Assembly: GCF_030532195.1 (NCBI RefSeq)
Contig: NZ_JAUNLP010000001.1
Location: 582,889-646,888 of the forward strand
Reading direction: 5' to 3'
Origin: Corynebacterium sp.
Lineage (GTDB): Bacteria; Actinomycetota; Actinomycetes; Mycobacteriales; Mycobacteriaceae
DNA length: 64,000 bases
The number at the start of each line of letters is the position of its first letter. The first letter of the stretch is position 1. The notes below the pieces were generated by a model. It saw only the letters and a list, made by a program, of their open reading frames with translations, made no database searches and was not told where the DNA came from. The position numbers and the translations under genes are program-made. Positions 1 through 8,395 of this stretch are shown piece after piece.

Positions 1-861
1 ACCGCTCCCGAGACCGCCAAGGCCAACTGGGACGGCTACGACCCACGCACTGTTGTGACCATCTACCAAACCGATGTCACGATTAACACCTTCAACGTCA
101 TCAACGTTGACGACGGCATCTCAAACGAAATAAGCATCACTAACGATGACTCAGTCACCCAGCAGCAGGTCCTCGATGCCGTCACTGAGAACACACCAGT
201 GACCACGCCAAAGGACATGGGCGTGCGTCCCGACGGCAAACTCCTCGGAGAAATGGGACTCTCAGAAGCCGACGGCGACTCCGAAGAACGCCCGACCGGC
301 GGAGATCGCTTCTCTGACTACCAGCAGTGGGTTGAAACTGGATTTGGTGGCGCAAAGGAGGATAACGCGAACGGTTCGAACAGCACTACTGATGTTGAAG
401 GGACTACGCCGGTCGATCCTGCTGAGTTTGAACAACGGGTAGGACCAGAATTCTTGGGGAATTACTACATCGAAATTGAAAATCGCGGAGTCGGCTGTTT
501 CATCAACACCGAAACAAATGGAATTTTCTGTTACGTCGACTCATTGGCTGAGTCTGGGCAACAGGGGCCAATCGTCAACTTCGACGGCGGCTCATCTAAC
601 AGCCACGGAGCGCTAAACTTCCTCGTCTTTGGAGGCCCACCAGGAGGATTTACTGCAAGCGCGCTTATGCTTGAAAGCCCACTACATGGCATCAACCCAG
701 ATCGTCGACTTCGCCCAGGTGAATCCGTAACAATCGGTGACTACACCTGCTTCAACCTCGAAAACACCATGGGCTGCACGGCACCTGTTACACGGTTCGA
801 TATGGACCCCAACGGCGATGTCTACGTAGACAGAGGCGAAGTGCCCGTTAACCGTAAGTAA
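1..861 (+). CDS. Secreted or surface protein, 5'-truncated by the window edge
   Basis: The reading frame is open from base 1 through the GTG at 55 to the stop at 859-861, so the true start lies upstream of the window and at least 286 residues are visible. The middle is acidic and rich in Asp, Ser, Thr and Gly, like a surface linker. The C-terminal ~130 residues form a compact domain with two cysteine pairs (GVGCFI and IFCYVD; DYTCFN and MGCTAP), a pattern common in small secreted actinobacterial domains that I cannot assign to a named family. The last residues are basic (PVNRK). Function is unknown. Confidence that it is a real gene is high because of the long open frame and coherent codon use; the product call is structural only. 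Confidence 0.7.
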   Translation, partial: TAPETAKANWDGYDPRTVVTIYQTDVTINTFNVINVDDGISNEISITNDDSVTQQQVLDAVTENTPVTTPKDMGVRPDGKLLGEMGLSEADGDSEERPTGGDRFSDYQQWVETGFGGAKEDNANGSNSTTDVEGTTPVDPAEFEQRVGPEFLGNYYIEIENRGVGCFINTETNGIFCYVDSLAESGQQGPIVNFDGGSSNSHGALNFLVFGGPPGGFTASALMLESPLHGINPDRRLRPGESVTIGDYTCFNLENTMGCTAPVTRFDMDPNGDVYVDRGEVPVNRK

Positions 862-899
862 TGGGACCCCGCCTTACTTCGCCTAACTGCAGGAGCTAC

Positions 900-1406
900 C
901 TAATTGTGATTCCCGCCGAGTGCCCGCTGCGCAAGCAGGTCGCGTGCGCGCTCGGCATTGCGGGGGTTGCAAAGAACGTCGTAACGCTGCGCGACAATCT
1001 CCGTCGTGGTGGAGAAATCACGCTTGCCGTTTTGCATGGCGTACGGAACAGCGGCCAGGACGATGCCGAAAATAGCACCCATGCCCAGGCCGACAATAAG
1101 CGGGCTGACCCAATCTTCCTGGAAGAGGCCGAGAATCAGACCGAAGAAAAGGCCCATCCACAAACCGTACAGGGCACCGCCGCCAATGACTTTCGGCCAG
1201 GTCAGGCGGCCGACCACGCGTTCGACCTGCATCAAATCGACGCCGACGATGGTGAGGTCAGACACTGGAAACTCATCACGATCACTGAGCGAATCGACGG
1301 CAGCCTGCGCGGCCTCGTAATTTGTAAAACTGCCCACCGGCCAGCCCTCAGGTACCTTGCGCTGAGGCATCCTGGACCTCATGCTCTGCCTTTGCTGATC
1401 AGCCAT
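900..1406 (-). CDS. GSP17M-like general stress membrane protein
   Basis: 168 residues. The N-terminal half (about 20-60) carries a YflT/GSP17M-like fold beginning PVGSFTNYEAAQAAVD and containing DLTIVGVDL. Two glycine-rich membrane segments follow (about 70-95 and 98-124), then a soluble tail containing YDVLCNP. Such proteins are annotated as general stress proteins in actinobacteria; the molecular role is not known. The ATG at 1406 is preceded by a GGTGGGAAA-like ribosome site. It lies convergent to the truncated gene upstream and divergent from mrp, with 234 bp between them. The family call rests on pattern recognition, not a search. Confidence 0.75.
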   Translation of the reverse strand: MADQQRQSMRSRMPQRKVPEGWPVGSFTNYEAAQAAVDSLSDRDEFPVSDLTIVGVDLMQVERVVGRLTWPKVIGGGALYGLWMGLFFGLILGLFQEDWVSPLIVGLGMGAIFGIVLAAVPYAMQNGKRDFSTTTEIVAQRYDVLCNPRNAERARDLLAQRALGGNHN

Positions 1407-1624
1407 CGGTTTCCCACCTGTTCTCTGCTATAAAAATCTGTCTTGAGCGTTAGTTCCAGCCTAACGGCAACCGCGGCCAGACCCCGCTTTCTAATGCTAT
1501 TTATGTTCAACGCAGCACATCTGCGGATTGTTCCTGCCCTTTACCACTGTCGTGCACAGCTGTCGCGCGGATTGTGAATTTTGGTGATTTGGCCGCAAGT
1601 TCTTCTCCCGCCGCCCTCTCGCGT

Positions 1625-1630
1625 TAAGAT
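1625..1630 (+). promoter_or_regulatory. -10 hexamer of mrp, near-leaderless start
   Basis: TAAGAT lies 10 bases before the mrp ATG at 1641 and no Shine-Dalgarno sequence is visible between them. This places the transcription start within a few bases of the start codon. It also argues for the 1641 ATG over the in-frame codon at 1581. Confidence 0.5.
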
Positions 1631-1640
1631 TCACTACATA

Positions 1641-2774
1641 ATGTCTACGATTACTGAAGCTGAAGTTCGCACCGCCTTGGCGCAGGTCGAAGATCCTGAG
1701 GTACGTCGTCCGATTACAGAGATTGGCATGGTCAAGTCCATCTCTGTGGCGGACAACAATGACGTCGCCGTCGAGATCTACCTGACCATCGCCGGTTGCC
1801 CTATGAAGAACACCATCGTCGAGCGCACCGAGGAAGCTCTGAAGGGCCTTGATGGCGTTGGCAATGTCACCGTCACCACCGATGTGATGAACGACGAGCA
1901 GCGCCGTGAGTTCCGCAATGCTGTCCGCGGGAGCTCCTCCGAGCCGGTGATTCCGTTCGCCCAGCCGGACTCGCGCACTCGCGTTTTCGCAGTTGCCTCC
2001 GGTAAGGGTGGCGTTGGTAAGTCCTCCGTGACCGTTAACCTCGCCACTGCTCTGGCCGCAAAGGGCCTGTCGGTCGGCATTCTCGATGCCGATGTTTACG
2101 GCCACTCCATCCCGCACATGATGGGTTCCGAGGATAAGCCGCACCAGGTCGATGACATGATTATGCCTCCGCAGGCCCACGGTGTCTCCCTGATTTCCAT
2201 TGGTCACTTCATCGACGACAATTCCCCAGTTGTCTGGCGCGGTCCGATGCTGCACCGCGCTATCCAGCAGTTCCTGGCCGATGTCTTCTGGGGCGACCTG
2301 GATGTGCTGCTTTTCGACCTCCCTCCGGGAACCGGCGATATCGCTATCTCCGTGGCTCAGCTCGTCCCGAATGCCGAGCTGCTAATTGTTACCACACCGC
2401 AGCTGGCTGCCGCTGAGGTTGCCGAACGCGCGGGTACCATCTCACTGCAGACTCGCCAGCGCATCGCCGGTGTTATCGAGAACATGAGCTGGATGGAAAT
2501 GCCGGATGGCTCCAAGATGGAGGTCTTCGGCTCCGGCGGTGGCGAGACTGTCGCCCGCCGTCTCACCCAAATCACCGGCGGTAAGGTCGACTTGCTCGGC
2601 CAGGTTCCGCTGGATACCAAGCTCCGCGAGGGCGGCGATGAAGGCACGCCAATCGTCCTGTCTGAGCCGGATAAGGGCGCTGGCAAGGCACTCAACGACA
2701 TCGCTGACAAGCTCGTCGTCCGCCGCGAATCGCTGGCCGGCAAGTCCCTCGGCTTGGGTGTCACTCCCAAGTAG
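1641..2774 (+). CDS. mrp: Mrp/NBP35-family P-loop ATPase (Fe-S cluster carrier)
   Basis: 377 residues. An N-terminal MIP18/DUF59 domain (about 5-85, with AGCPMKNTIVERTEEAL) is fused to a SIMIBI-type ATPase. The deviant Walker A GKGGVGKSSV is at 121-130, followed by the ILDADVYGHS switch and the LLFDLPPGTGD segment. Family members carry or help assemble iron-sulfur clusters in the cytoplasm. The CxxC pair found in many homologues before the FG(S/T)GGGE segment is absent here: the stretch reads SWMEMPDGSKMEVFGSGGGE. Start chosen at 1641 because the protein domain begins there and a -10 box sits just upstream. An intrinsic terminator follows at 2803. The neighbouring tatB-htrA-sigE block is the usual actinobacterial context. 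Confidence 0.95.
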   Translation: MSTITEAEVRTALAQVEDPEVRRPITEIGMVKSISVADNNDVAVEIYLTIAGCPMKNTIVERTEEALKGLDGVGNVTVTTDVMNDEQRREFRNAVRGSSSEPVIPFAQPDSRTRVFAVASGKGGVGKSSVTVNLATALAAKGLSVGILDADVYGHSIPHMMGSEDKPHQVDDMIMPPQAHGVSLISIGHFIDDNSPVVWRGPMLHRAIQQFLADVFWGDLDVLLFDLPPGTGDIAISVAQLVPNAELLIVTTPQLAAAEVAERAGTISLQTRQRIAGVIENMSWMEMPDGSKMEVFGSGGGETVARRLTQITGGKVDLLGQVPLDTKLREGGDEGTPIVLSEPDKGAGKALNDIADKLVVRRESLAGKSLGLGVTPK

Positions 2775-2780
2775 TTTTTC

Positions 2781-2791
2781 GCTTTACGACG
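2781..2791 (+). repeat. GCTTKACGACG motif, intergenic copy
   Basis: GCTTTACGACG directly after the mrp stop codon. It is one of 13 copies of this 11-mer found on both strands of the window; see findings for the full list. Confidence 0.5.
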
Positions 2792-2802
2792 TCCACGCGA
2801 AC

Positions 2803-2850
2803 GCCTCCTGCTCTTGATACATGTCTCGAGCAGGAGGCCTTTTACTTTTG
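2803..2850 (+). terminator. Intrinsic terminator of mrp
   Basis: Arms GCCTCCTGCTC (2803-2813) and GAGCAGGAGGC (2828-2838) pair perfectly over 11 bp and are followed by CTTTTACTTTTG. It begins 28 bases after the mrp stop. Confidence 0.85.
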
Positions 2851-2874
2851 TATCCCCGTCCTGTCCTGGGCATG

Positions 2875-2949
2875 CAGAAACTGCCAGCGTTTATGGCATT
2901 TCAGGCCTATTTTCGGCTGCATTTTTGCCATAAACGCTGGCAGTTTCTG
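2875..2949. repeat. Long perfect inverted repeat between mrp and tatB
   Basis: The left arm (2875-2898) starts CAGAAACTGCCAGCG and the right arm (2926-2949) is its exact reverse complement over 24 bp; the 27-base spacer is 2899-2925. No T-run follows on either strand, so it is not a classical terminator. It sits between the ends of the convergent genes mrp and tatB. Its outer tips share AAACTGCCAG with a second inverted repeat at 40821-40893. Confidence 0.8.
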
Positions 2950-2974
2950 GGCGGTATGAGAGGGCTAACGACTT

Positions 2975-3565
2975 CTAGAGATTGTCATCGTCAACCCAGG
3001 CCTGAACCCCGCGTGGCCGCTGAGGCTGCTGAGGCTGCTGTGGCTGAGGTGCCTGCTGAGCTTGCTGGGCTTGCTGCGCCTGGCGAGCCTGCTCCACCGG
3101 ATTCTGCCACGCACCAGCGGCAGGCTGCGCTGGCTCCTGGTACTGAGCCGGCGGAACCTGCTGGTTATACGGCGCCTGTGGCGCCTGCGGGGTCGGCTGA
3201 GCCTGTGGTGCCTGCGGAGCGCTCGGGGTGCCACCAGGATTAGCATCTGGATTACCACCCGCAGCAGGGCCACCGGTCAACATATCCAGGTAGGTGTCAT
3301 CGCCGTCGAAAAGCGTCCTGGTGATGGCGGTCTTCGGGTTGAGACGGCGCAGCTCCCCCAAATCCTGGAGCGGCTTGCGCAGGTCATCGAAATCCTCGCC
3401 AAACTCATCGGACAGGCTCTCGCGGGCATCGCTAATGGCATTGCGAGCAGCCAGCAGTAAAGCGCGGAAGTCCTGAATTACCTTCGGTAACCGCTCAGGG
3501 CCGACGAGAATCAATCCCAGGATGAAGATTACGAGAATCTCGCCCCAGCCAACATTTGAAAACAC
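2975..3565 (-). CDS. tatB: Sec-independent translocase protein TatB
   Basis: 196 residues. The N-terminal MFSNVGWGEILVIFILGLIL is one membrane segment, followed by the conserved VGPERLP hinge and an amphipathic helix to about residue 70, the TatA/B-family architecture. Its length, and its place after htrA and the anti-sigma gene, favour TatB over TatA. TatB forms the twin-arginine substrate receptor with TatC. The C-terminal ~80 residues are a low-complexity Pro/Gln/Ala tail, encoded by imperfect repeats on the opposite strand around 3020-3080, and are probably disordered. It ends RGVQAWVDDDNL. It lies 84 bases downstream of htrA and is likely in the sigE-htrA transcription group. Confidence 0.9.
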   Translation of the reverse strand: MFSNVGWGEILVIFILGLILVGPERLPKVIQDFRALLLAARNAISDARESLSDEFGEDFDDLRKPLQDLGELRRLNPKTAITRTLFDGDDTYLDMLTGGPAAGGNPDANPGGTPSAPQAPQAQPTPQAPQAPYNQQVPPAQYQEPAQPAAGAWQNPVEQARQAQQAQQAQQAPQPQQPQQPQRPRGVQAWVDDDNL

Positions 3566-3649
3566 GTTATACCACCTTAGTTGCCGCAGGATTGATATGC
3601 AGCATCATTAAGTCACAGCGTCACACTCTAAACTTTCGAGCCCCCGGAA

Positions 3650-4966
3650 TTACTCAGGCGTGACCTTCACTTCGAGCTCCGCCCCATTGCGCACAATCTT
3701 CAGCGTTGCCTCGTTACCAGCACCGACAGTCCACAGCGCAACTGTGAGCTCATCTGCAGACGATACCGCGCGCTCGCCAACAGCTGTGACCACGTCCCCC
3801 TCGTGGATTCCTTCACGGTCAGCCACGCCATCGGGAAGCACACTGGCAATCTCCGCGCCGGCAAGCGCCCCATTGGACACCGTCCGCGCAGTCACGCCAA
3901 TTCCCGGATGAACCGGCTGCTCACCAGCGATAAGCTGCTCTGCAATAGAGACCGCAGAATTGATGGGAATGGCAAAACCCAAGCCCTGCGAACCACCGGA
4001 CACCGTAAAAATCACCGTATTAATACCGATGATTGCACCACGGATATCCACCAGCGGGCCACCGGAGTTACCAGGGTTAATGGAGGCATCCGTCTGGATG
4101 GCATCGGCAAAGCCATCGGTATCAGTGCCCTCTGCCGCAAGCTTCACCGGACGATTCACCGCCGAGACAATGCCGGAAGTCACCGTGCCACCGAGACCCT
4201 GCGGCGAGCCCATAGCCACCACCGTGTCACCGACTGCCACCTTGGCGGAATCCCCCAGCTGCGCCACGGTCAGGCCAGCGACATCATCGACCTTAATTAC
4301 CGCGATATCCGTCTTCGGATCGCGGCCGATAATCTTGCCCGGCACCTTCTTCAGATGCCCGCCGTCCCAAAAGGTCACCGACATCTCAATATCAGGCCGA
4401 TCCGCAACCGCCGAAACCACGTGATTGTTGGTCAGAATATGACCATCACCATCAATGACAAAACCCGAACCAACACCGGACATCTCACCGGCGCTCACCG
4501 AAATTGATACGACAGCCGGCCGCAGTGCGTTAGCGACCTTGCCAATCTCCGTGATGTCACCGTTCCCCGGCCGTCCCTCGACCTGCTGCAATTCCACGCG
4601 CTGATAGTCCGAGCGGAACGTCTTGCCAGCCCATCCGCCGACATAGCCACCGATGCCACTGAGTGCCAGCACCACAGCTGACCCCGCCGCAATCACGCGC
4701 CACGGCACCTCGCGGCCAAAAATCACTTCCCGCGCGCTGACGCGGGGAGCGGTTTTCGGGCGAGGCTTCTTTTTCGCTGCGGGTTTACGCGCTGGACGTC
4801 CCGTCGTCATGCGTGACGACGAATCCTGCCACGGCGAATACTCTTCGGTGGCGGCGCTGGGAACGTCGTCAAGCGGTGAATCGGGACCGCGCTGGAGCCC
4901 ACCGGTGTCCTCCGCACGATCGTCGCCAGGCGCAAACGCCGAATTATCATAAGCGTGCTTTGCCAC
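3650..4966 (-). CDS. htrA: HtrA/DegP-like membrane-anchored serine protease
   Basis: 438 residues with a GTG start whose G is shared with the TAG stop of the anti-sigma gene (1-base overlap), so translation is probably coupled. A cytoplasmic region of about 88 residues rich in Pro, Lys and Arg precedes one membrane helix (about 90-112). The trypsin-like domain shows the catalytic triad: His182 in TNNHVV, Asp220 in KTDIAV and Ser301 in NPGNSGGPL. A PDZ domain follows from about 350 to the end. Family members degrade or refold misfolded envelope proteins. Its place behind sigE and its anti-sigma factor matches mycobacteria, where HtrA acts in the envelope stress response. Confidence 0.93.
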   Translation of the reverse strand: MAKHAYDNSAFAPGDDRAEDTGGLQRGPDSPLDDVPSAATEEYSPWQDSSSRMTTGRPARKPAAKKKPRPKTAPRVSAREVIFGREVPWRVIAAGSAVVLALSGIGGYVGGWAGKTFRSDYQRVELQQVEGRPGNGDITEIGKVANALRPAVVSISVSAGEMSGVGSGFVIDGDGHILTNNHVVSAVADRPDIEMSVTFWDGGHLKKVPGKIIGRDPKTDIAVIKVDDVAGLTVAQLGDSAKVAVGDTVVAMGSPQGLGGTVTSGIVSAVNRPVKLAAEGTDTDGFADAIQTDASINPGNSGGPLVDIRGAIIGINTVIFTVSGGSQGLGFAIPINSAVSIAEQLIAGEQPVHPGIGVTARTVSNGALAGAEIASVLPDGVADREGIHEGDVVTAVGERAVSSADELTVALWTVGAGNEATLKIVRNGAELEVKVTPE

Positions 4967-5337
4967 TAGTGGCTCCCGCCCTTACGGATGTCACGGACAA
5001 TCTGCTCCAGCGCAGCACTCAGCGACTCCGGGCGGCGATGCACCAGATAGCGGACGGAGCTCCTGGGCGCCTGCGGGCGATTTTCATACTCACCGGCAAG
5101 GCCCGCCAGCCGCGCCCGCACCTCGGCAGGAATGTGCAGCGCCTGACTATCCCGCAGGCGCTTTGCCGCCTGACGCTGCTTAGCGACCTCCCGGCGACAC
5201 GACGAGCACGCCATCAAGTGGGCCTGCGCACGACGCTCTGCAGCTGGCGACAACTCACCATCGACAAAAGCGGCAATCGCCTCGGTGCCGAGATGCTCCG
5301 TGGACAAAAACCGACTCTCGTGGTCCTGCCGAATCAC
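4966..5337 (-). CDS. cseE: Zinc-associated anti-sigma factor of SigE (CseE/RseA type)
   Basis: 123 residues. The ZAS signature is His40-x3-Cys44-x2-Cys47 (AHLMACSSC), preceded by an acidic helix containing FVDGELSP. This is the fold that holds ECF sigma factors inactive and releases them on stress. No membrane segment is visible, so it is a soluble anti-sigma factor. It is encoded 79 bases after sigE and overlaps htrA by one base, giving the sigE-antisigma-htrA-tatB order known from actinobacteria. Partner assignment is by context. Confidence 0.88.
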   Translation of the reverse strand: MIRQDHESRFLSTEHLGTEAIAAFVDGELSPAAERRAQAHLMACSSCRREVAKQRQAAKRLRDSQALHIPAEVRARLAGLAGEYENRPQAPRSSVRYLVHRRPESLSAALEQIVRDIRKGGSH

Positions 5338-5416
5338 TAGGACGCCGCACCTCCTTAAATCACACCGATATAACTAGCCCCACAATAGCGCCTACTGCAC
5401 GCGCAGTGTGGAAAAC

Positions 5417-6055
5417 CTAGCCGGCAGTGACTGCCTCCGCCTGCTCCTGGCGCTCCCGCTCCAGGCGCTCCAGCGTGGCCCGCAAACTGGAACGAGCACG
5501 GTGAATACGCGAGCGCACAGTGCCCATCTTGATGCCCAAGGTATTGGCAATTTCCTCATAGGTCAGCCCCACGACATCACACAGCACAACCACTGCACGG
5601 TAATCCGGCTGCAACTCCGACAGTGCAATTTCCAAGTCCGGATCGAGCATGGAGTCCTCGACCGCCTGCTCCGGAGTCTTCAACGTACCCGGCACGCGGT
5701 CATAATTTTCCGGCAGAGCTTCCATCCGGATGACCTGGCGGTGGCGGACCATATCCAAAAACAGGTTGGTGGTAATGCGATGCAACCAGCCCTCAAAAGT
5801 GCCAGGGCGGTACGACTTCAGCGAGCGAAAAACACGCATGAAAGTCTCCTGCGTCAGATCCTCCGCGTCCTGCTGATTACCGGTCAACCGATATGCCAGG
5901 CCATAGACGCTATCCGCGTGGGCCTGGACAAGTTCCGACCATGAAGGCATCTCCCCCACACCCGCATCAAATGCCGCGGTGCCGGACAGTTGCTCATCTG
6001 AATCAGAATCTGGGGCGCCGCCGAGGGTGCCGCCAGCGTTGACGTGTTCGGTCAT
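5417..6055 (-). CDS. sigE: ECF-family RNA polymerase sigma factor SigE
   Basis: 212 residues. An acidic N-terminal extension (1-38) is followed by region 2 (about 39-105: [18 protein letters not shown], then [16 protein letters not shown]) and region 4 (about 140-192: [20 protein letters not shown]). This is a complete ECF sigma factor. It would direct transcription of envelope and heat stress genes when released by the adjacent anti-sigma factor. A 16-bp near-palindrome (6074-6089) stands just upstream of the start and may be regulatory. The ATG at 6055 has an AAGGA-like site about 13 bases upstream, so initiation could be weak. Confidence 0.93.
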   Translation of the reverse strand: MTEHVNAGGTLGGAPDSDSDEQLSGTAAFDAGVGEMPSWSELVQAHADSVYGLAYRLTGNQQDAEDLTQETFMRVFRSLKSYRPGTFEGWLHRITTNLFLDMVRHRQVIRMEALPENYDRVPGTLKTPEQAVEDSMLDPDLEIALSELQPDYRAVVVLCDVVGLTYEEIANTLGIKMGTVRSRIHRARSSLRATLERLERERQEQAEAVTAG

Positions 6056-6073
6056 GGCGCTCAGTGTTCCTTA

Positions 6074-6089
6074 CCAACCTTAGGGTTGG
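6074..6089. promoter_or_regulatory. Near-palindrome upstream of sigE
   Basis: CCAACC-TTAG-GGTTGG is a 6-bp inverted repeat centred 26 bases upstream of the sigE start codon. It could be an operator or a small 5'-leader hairpin. There is no direct evidence of function. Confidence 0.35.
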
Positions 6090-6190
6090 ATTGACCTTAC
6101 CCTGAAAATACTTTGAGAGTCCAGACAAGTTTTCACCACCATGTCACACCTCATCCGGCGCGCCCCGCTGCCCTGAACACACTTTTTTCC

Positions 6191-6196
6191 TACGCT
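6191..6196 (+). promoter_or_regulatory. -10 hexamer of the O-methyltransferase gene
   Basis: TACGCT lies 7 bases before the GTG at 6204 with no Shine-Dalgarno sequence, consistent with a leaderless transcript. Confidence 0.45.
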
Positions 6197-6203
6197 ATAG
6201 GAC

Positions 6204-6878
6204 GTGTCCGATACCTCTACTTCTGCTAGCCCGCACTCCGCTCTTGACGCAATTGCACAACACGTCAACAAAACCACCCCGGCGTCCGAAGCGATTACCA
6301 ACGCCCGCGAAAGCGCCCGGGAATACGGCGTAGCTGTTCCTGACGACATGGCCGGCGCAGCACTGACCGCGCTGATGGCCATGACCAGCTCGCGTCGCGA
6401 CGGCCACCCCGCCGCAGTCATCGCATCGCCTGCCGCCGGAGTTGTCGGCCTCCACTTGGCCGCAGGGCTTGGCGAAGACGGCGTGCTCACCTGCATCGAC
6501 CCGGAAATCGAGCATCAATCTCTGGCCAAGGCCGCTTTCCGAGCCGCCGGTATCCGCCCGAACCGCCAGCGCTTCCTGCCTTCGCAGCCGCTGGAAGTCA
6601 TGCAACGTCTGGCCGCGGACTCTTACGACCTCGTCTACCTCGATGTCGCGCCCGCCACGATTCGCGCCGCCCAGGAAAAGGCCTGGCCGCTACTCCGCTC
6701 CGGCGGCGCACTCGTCATCGTCGGCGCGCTTCTCGACGGTACGGTTGCGGACCAATCCCGCAGCGATCGCGATACCGCTGCTGCGCGCGAGGCAGATGAG
6801 TACCTGATGCAGCTTGAAGATGCCCTGGTTATGCGCCTGCCGCTGGCAGCTGGCACGACCATCTTGGTAAAGAAGTAG
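6204..6878 (+). CDS. SAM-dependent O-methyltransferase, COG4122 type
   Basis: 224 residues from a GTG start. The Rossmann-like SAM site includes VIASPAAGVVGLHLA (about 73-87) and the acidic strand YLDVAP (about 145-150). The latter half contains the LRSGGALVIVGALLDG segment typical of class I caffeoyl-CoA-type O-methyltransferases. The substrate is unknown. It is divergent from sigE with 148 bp between them, the same neighbour as Rv1220c has to sigE in M. tuberculosis as I recall it. A bidirectional-looking terminator follows at 7021. Confidence 0.82.
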   Translation: MSDTSTSASPHSALDAIAQHVNKTTPASEAITNARESAREYGVAVPDDMAGAALTALMAMTSSRRDGHPAAVIASPAAGVVGLHLAAGLGEDGVLTCIDPEIEHQSLAKAAFRAAGIRPNRQRFLPSQPLEVMQRLAADSYDLVYLDVAPATIRAAQEKAWPLLRSGGALVIVGALLDGTVADQSRSDRDTAAAREADEYLMQLEDALVMRLPLAAGTTILVKK

Positions 6879-7020
6879 TTTCTTCTTCGTCGGCGACGCT
6901 GACTGGAGCACCTGGACGATAAAGCCGACTCGCTGGCTGGTGGATTAAGCGCTCTCTGATGCCGATTCCCAGGCATACCGCCTACAAGCTCAAACTACGC
7001 AAAAAGGCTGGCAGCAAAAA

Positions 7021-7050
7021 GGCACGCACCAACTCGGCGCGTGCCTTTTA
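7021..7050. terminator. Terminator between the O-methyltransferase gene and glgC
   Basis: GGCACGC (7021-7027) pairs with GCGTGCC (7039-7045), followed by TTTTA on the plus strand and by a T-rich stretch on the minus strand. It may therefore serve both convergent genes. Confidence 0.75.
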
Positions 7051-7065
7051 TTCACTCAAAGCGGG

Positions 7066-8283
7066 CTAGATAACCTGGCCCTTACCGACGGAGATAACTC
7101 CGCCAGCGCTGATCTTGAAGCGCTCCGCATCCTGTTCCGGATCGCCACCGATAATTGCGCCGTCGGAAACGACAACGTTCTTGTCCAAGATTGCGTGGCG
7201 CACAACAGCTCCGCGGCCGATGCGCACGCCTGGGAACAGCACAGACCCCTCGACAGTGGCGCCATCTTCCACGATGACGTTGGTGCTGAGCACGGAGTTG
7301 CGAACCGTACCACCAGAGACGATGGAACCGGCACCAACCATGGAGGCCTGAGCAATACCGCCCTGGACGAACTTCGCCGGCGGCAAGTTCTCCTCCGAGA
7401 ACGTGTGGATTGGCCACTTCTTGTTGTAGAGGTTGAACACTGGGTGGACGGAAATCAGGTCCATGTTGGCTTCGTAGAAGGCATCAATGGTACCGACATC
7501 GCGCCAGTAGCCCTTGTCACGCTCGGTCTCGCCCGGGACGAAGTTTTCCTTGAAGTCGTAGACGTAAGCTTCGCCTTCTTCCACCAACATCGGAATGATG
7601 TCTCCGCCCATGTCGTGGTTGGAGTTCTCATCTTCCGAGTCACGCTTGAGTGCCTCAATCAGCGCGGAGGTGGTGAAGATGTAATTACCCATAGATGCGA
7701 ACGTGGAGTCCGGGTCATCCGGGGTACCGGGTGGATCAGCTGGCTTCTCCAGGAATTCCGTAATCCGGTTGTTCTCATCGGAGTCGATGACACCAAAGGC
7801 ACTTGCCTCCGAGCGTGGCACGCGAATACCTGCAACGGTCACGCCAGCGCCAGACTGGATGTGAGCATCCAGCATCTGCTGCGGATCCATGCGGTAGACG
7901 TGGTCTGCACCGAATACGATGACGTACTCCGGATCCTCGTCATAAACCAGGTTCAGCGACTGCAAAATCGCGTCCGCCGAACCGGTGAACCAGCGCTTAC
8001 CCAGTCGCTGCTGGGCCGGCACCGGAGTGACGTACTGACCGGTGATACCGGAGAGCTGCCACGCCTGCGAAATGTGACGGTCGAGCGAGTGGGACTTGTA
8101 CTGGGTCAGCACACAGATCTTAAGAAAACCTGCGTTGACCAGGTTCGACAGCACGAAGTCGATCAGCCGATAGCTGCCGCCAAAAGGCACGGCAGGCTTA
8201 GCGCGGTCTTCCGTCAGCGGGAAGAGACGCTTGCCTTCGCCACCGGCAAGGACAATGGACAAAACATGTGGTTGACTCCTCAC
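7066..8283 (-). CDS. glgC: Glucose-1-phosphate adenylyltransferase
   Basis: 405 residues when started at the GTG 8281-8283 (VRSQPHVLS), which matches the C. glutamicum protein as I remember it; an in-frame upstream start at 8346 would add an unlikely basic leader. The N-terminal nucleotidyltransferase domain has the [16 protein letters not shown] pyrophosphorylase loop, [10 protein letters not shown], and [10 protein letters not shown]. The C-terminal ~110 residues form a left-handed beta helix with hexapeptide-like turns. It makes ADP-glucose for glycogen and related glucans. It is divergent from glgA with only 112 bp between start codons, so the two promoters share this space. Confidence 0.95.
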   Translation of the reverse strand: MRSQPHVLSIVLAGGEGKRLFPLTEDRAKPAVPFGGSYRLIDFVLSNLVNAGFLKICVLTQYKSHSLDRHISQAWQLSGITGQYVTPVPAQQRLGKRWFTGSADAILQSLNLVYDEDPEYVIVFGADHVYRMDPQQMLDAHIQSGAGVTVAGIRVPRSEASAFGVIDSDENNRITEFLEKPADPPGTPDDPDSTFASMGNYIFTTSALIEALKRDSEDENSNHDMGGDIIPMLVEEGEAYVYDFKENFVPGETERDKGYWRDVGTIDAFYEANMDLISVHPVFNLYNKKWPIHTFSEENLPPAKFVQGGIAQASMVGAGSIVSGGTVRNSVLSTNVIVEDGATVEGSVLFPGVRIGRGAVVRHAILDKNVVVSDGAIIGGDPEQDAERFKISAGGVISVGKGQVI

Positions 8284-8383
8284 ACCAACCAACCTATATG
8301 TGATTAACAATCCTCGCTGCCGGTCTCCCCTACCCACCACCCACACCGGGGCGTATCAAGCGACGGAATATGTCAAATCTGGT

Positions 8384-8389
8384 TACGCT
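8384..8389 (+). promoter_or_regulatory. -10 hexamer of glgA
   Basis: TACGCT ends 6 bases before the glgA ATG at 8396, with no ribosome-binding site. It fits a leaderless transcript and supports the 8396 start. Confidence 0.5.
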
Positions 8390-8395
8390 GGAATC

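Noticed and set aside
2821..3243. 140-residue plus-strand frame across the inverted repeat and tatB tail
   Set aside because: It starts inside the mrp terminator and consists mainly of Ala/Glu/Pro repeats that mirror the Gln/Pro tail of TatB.
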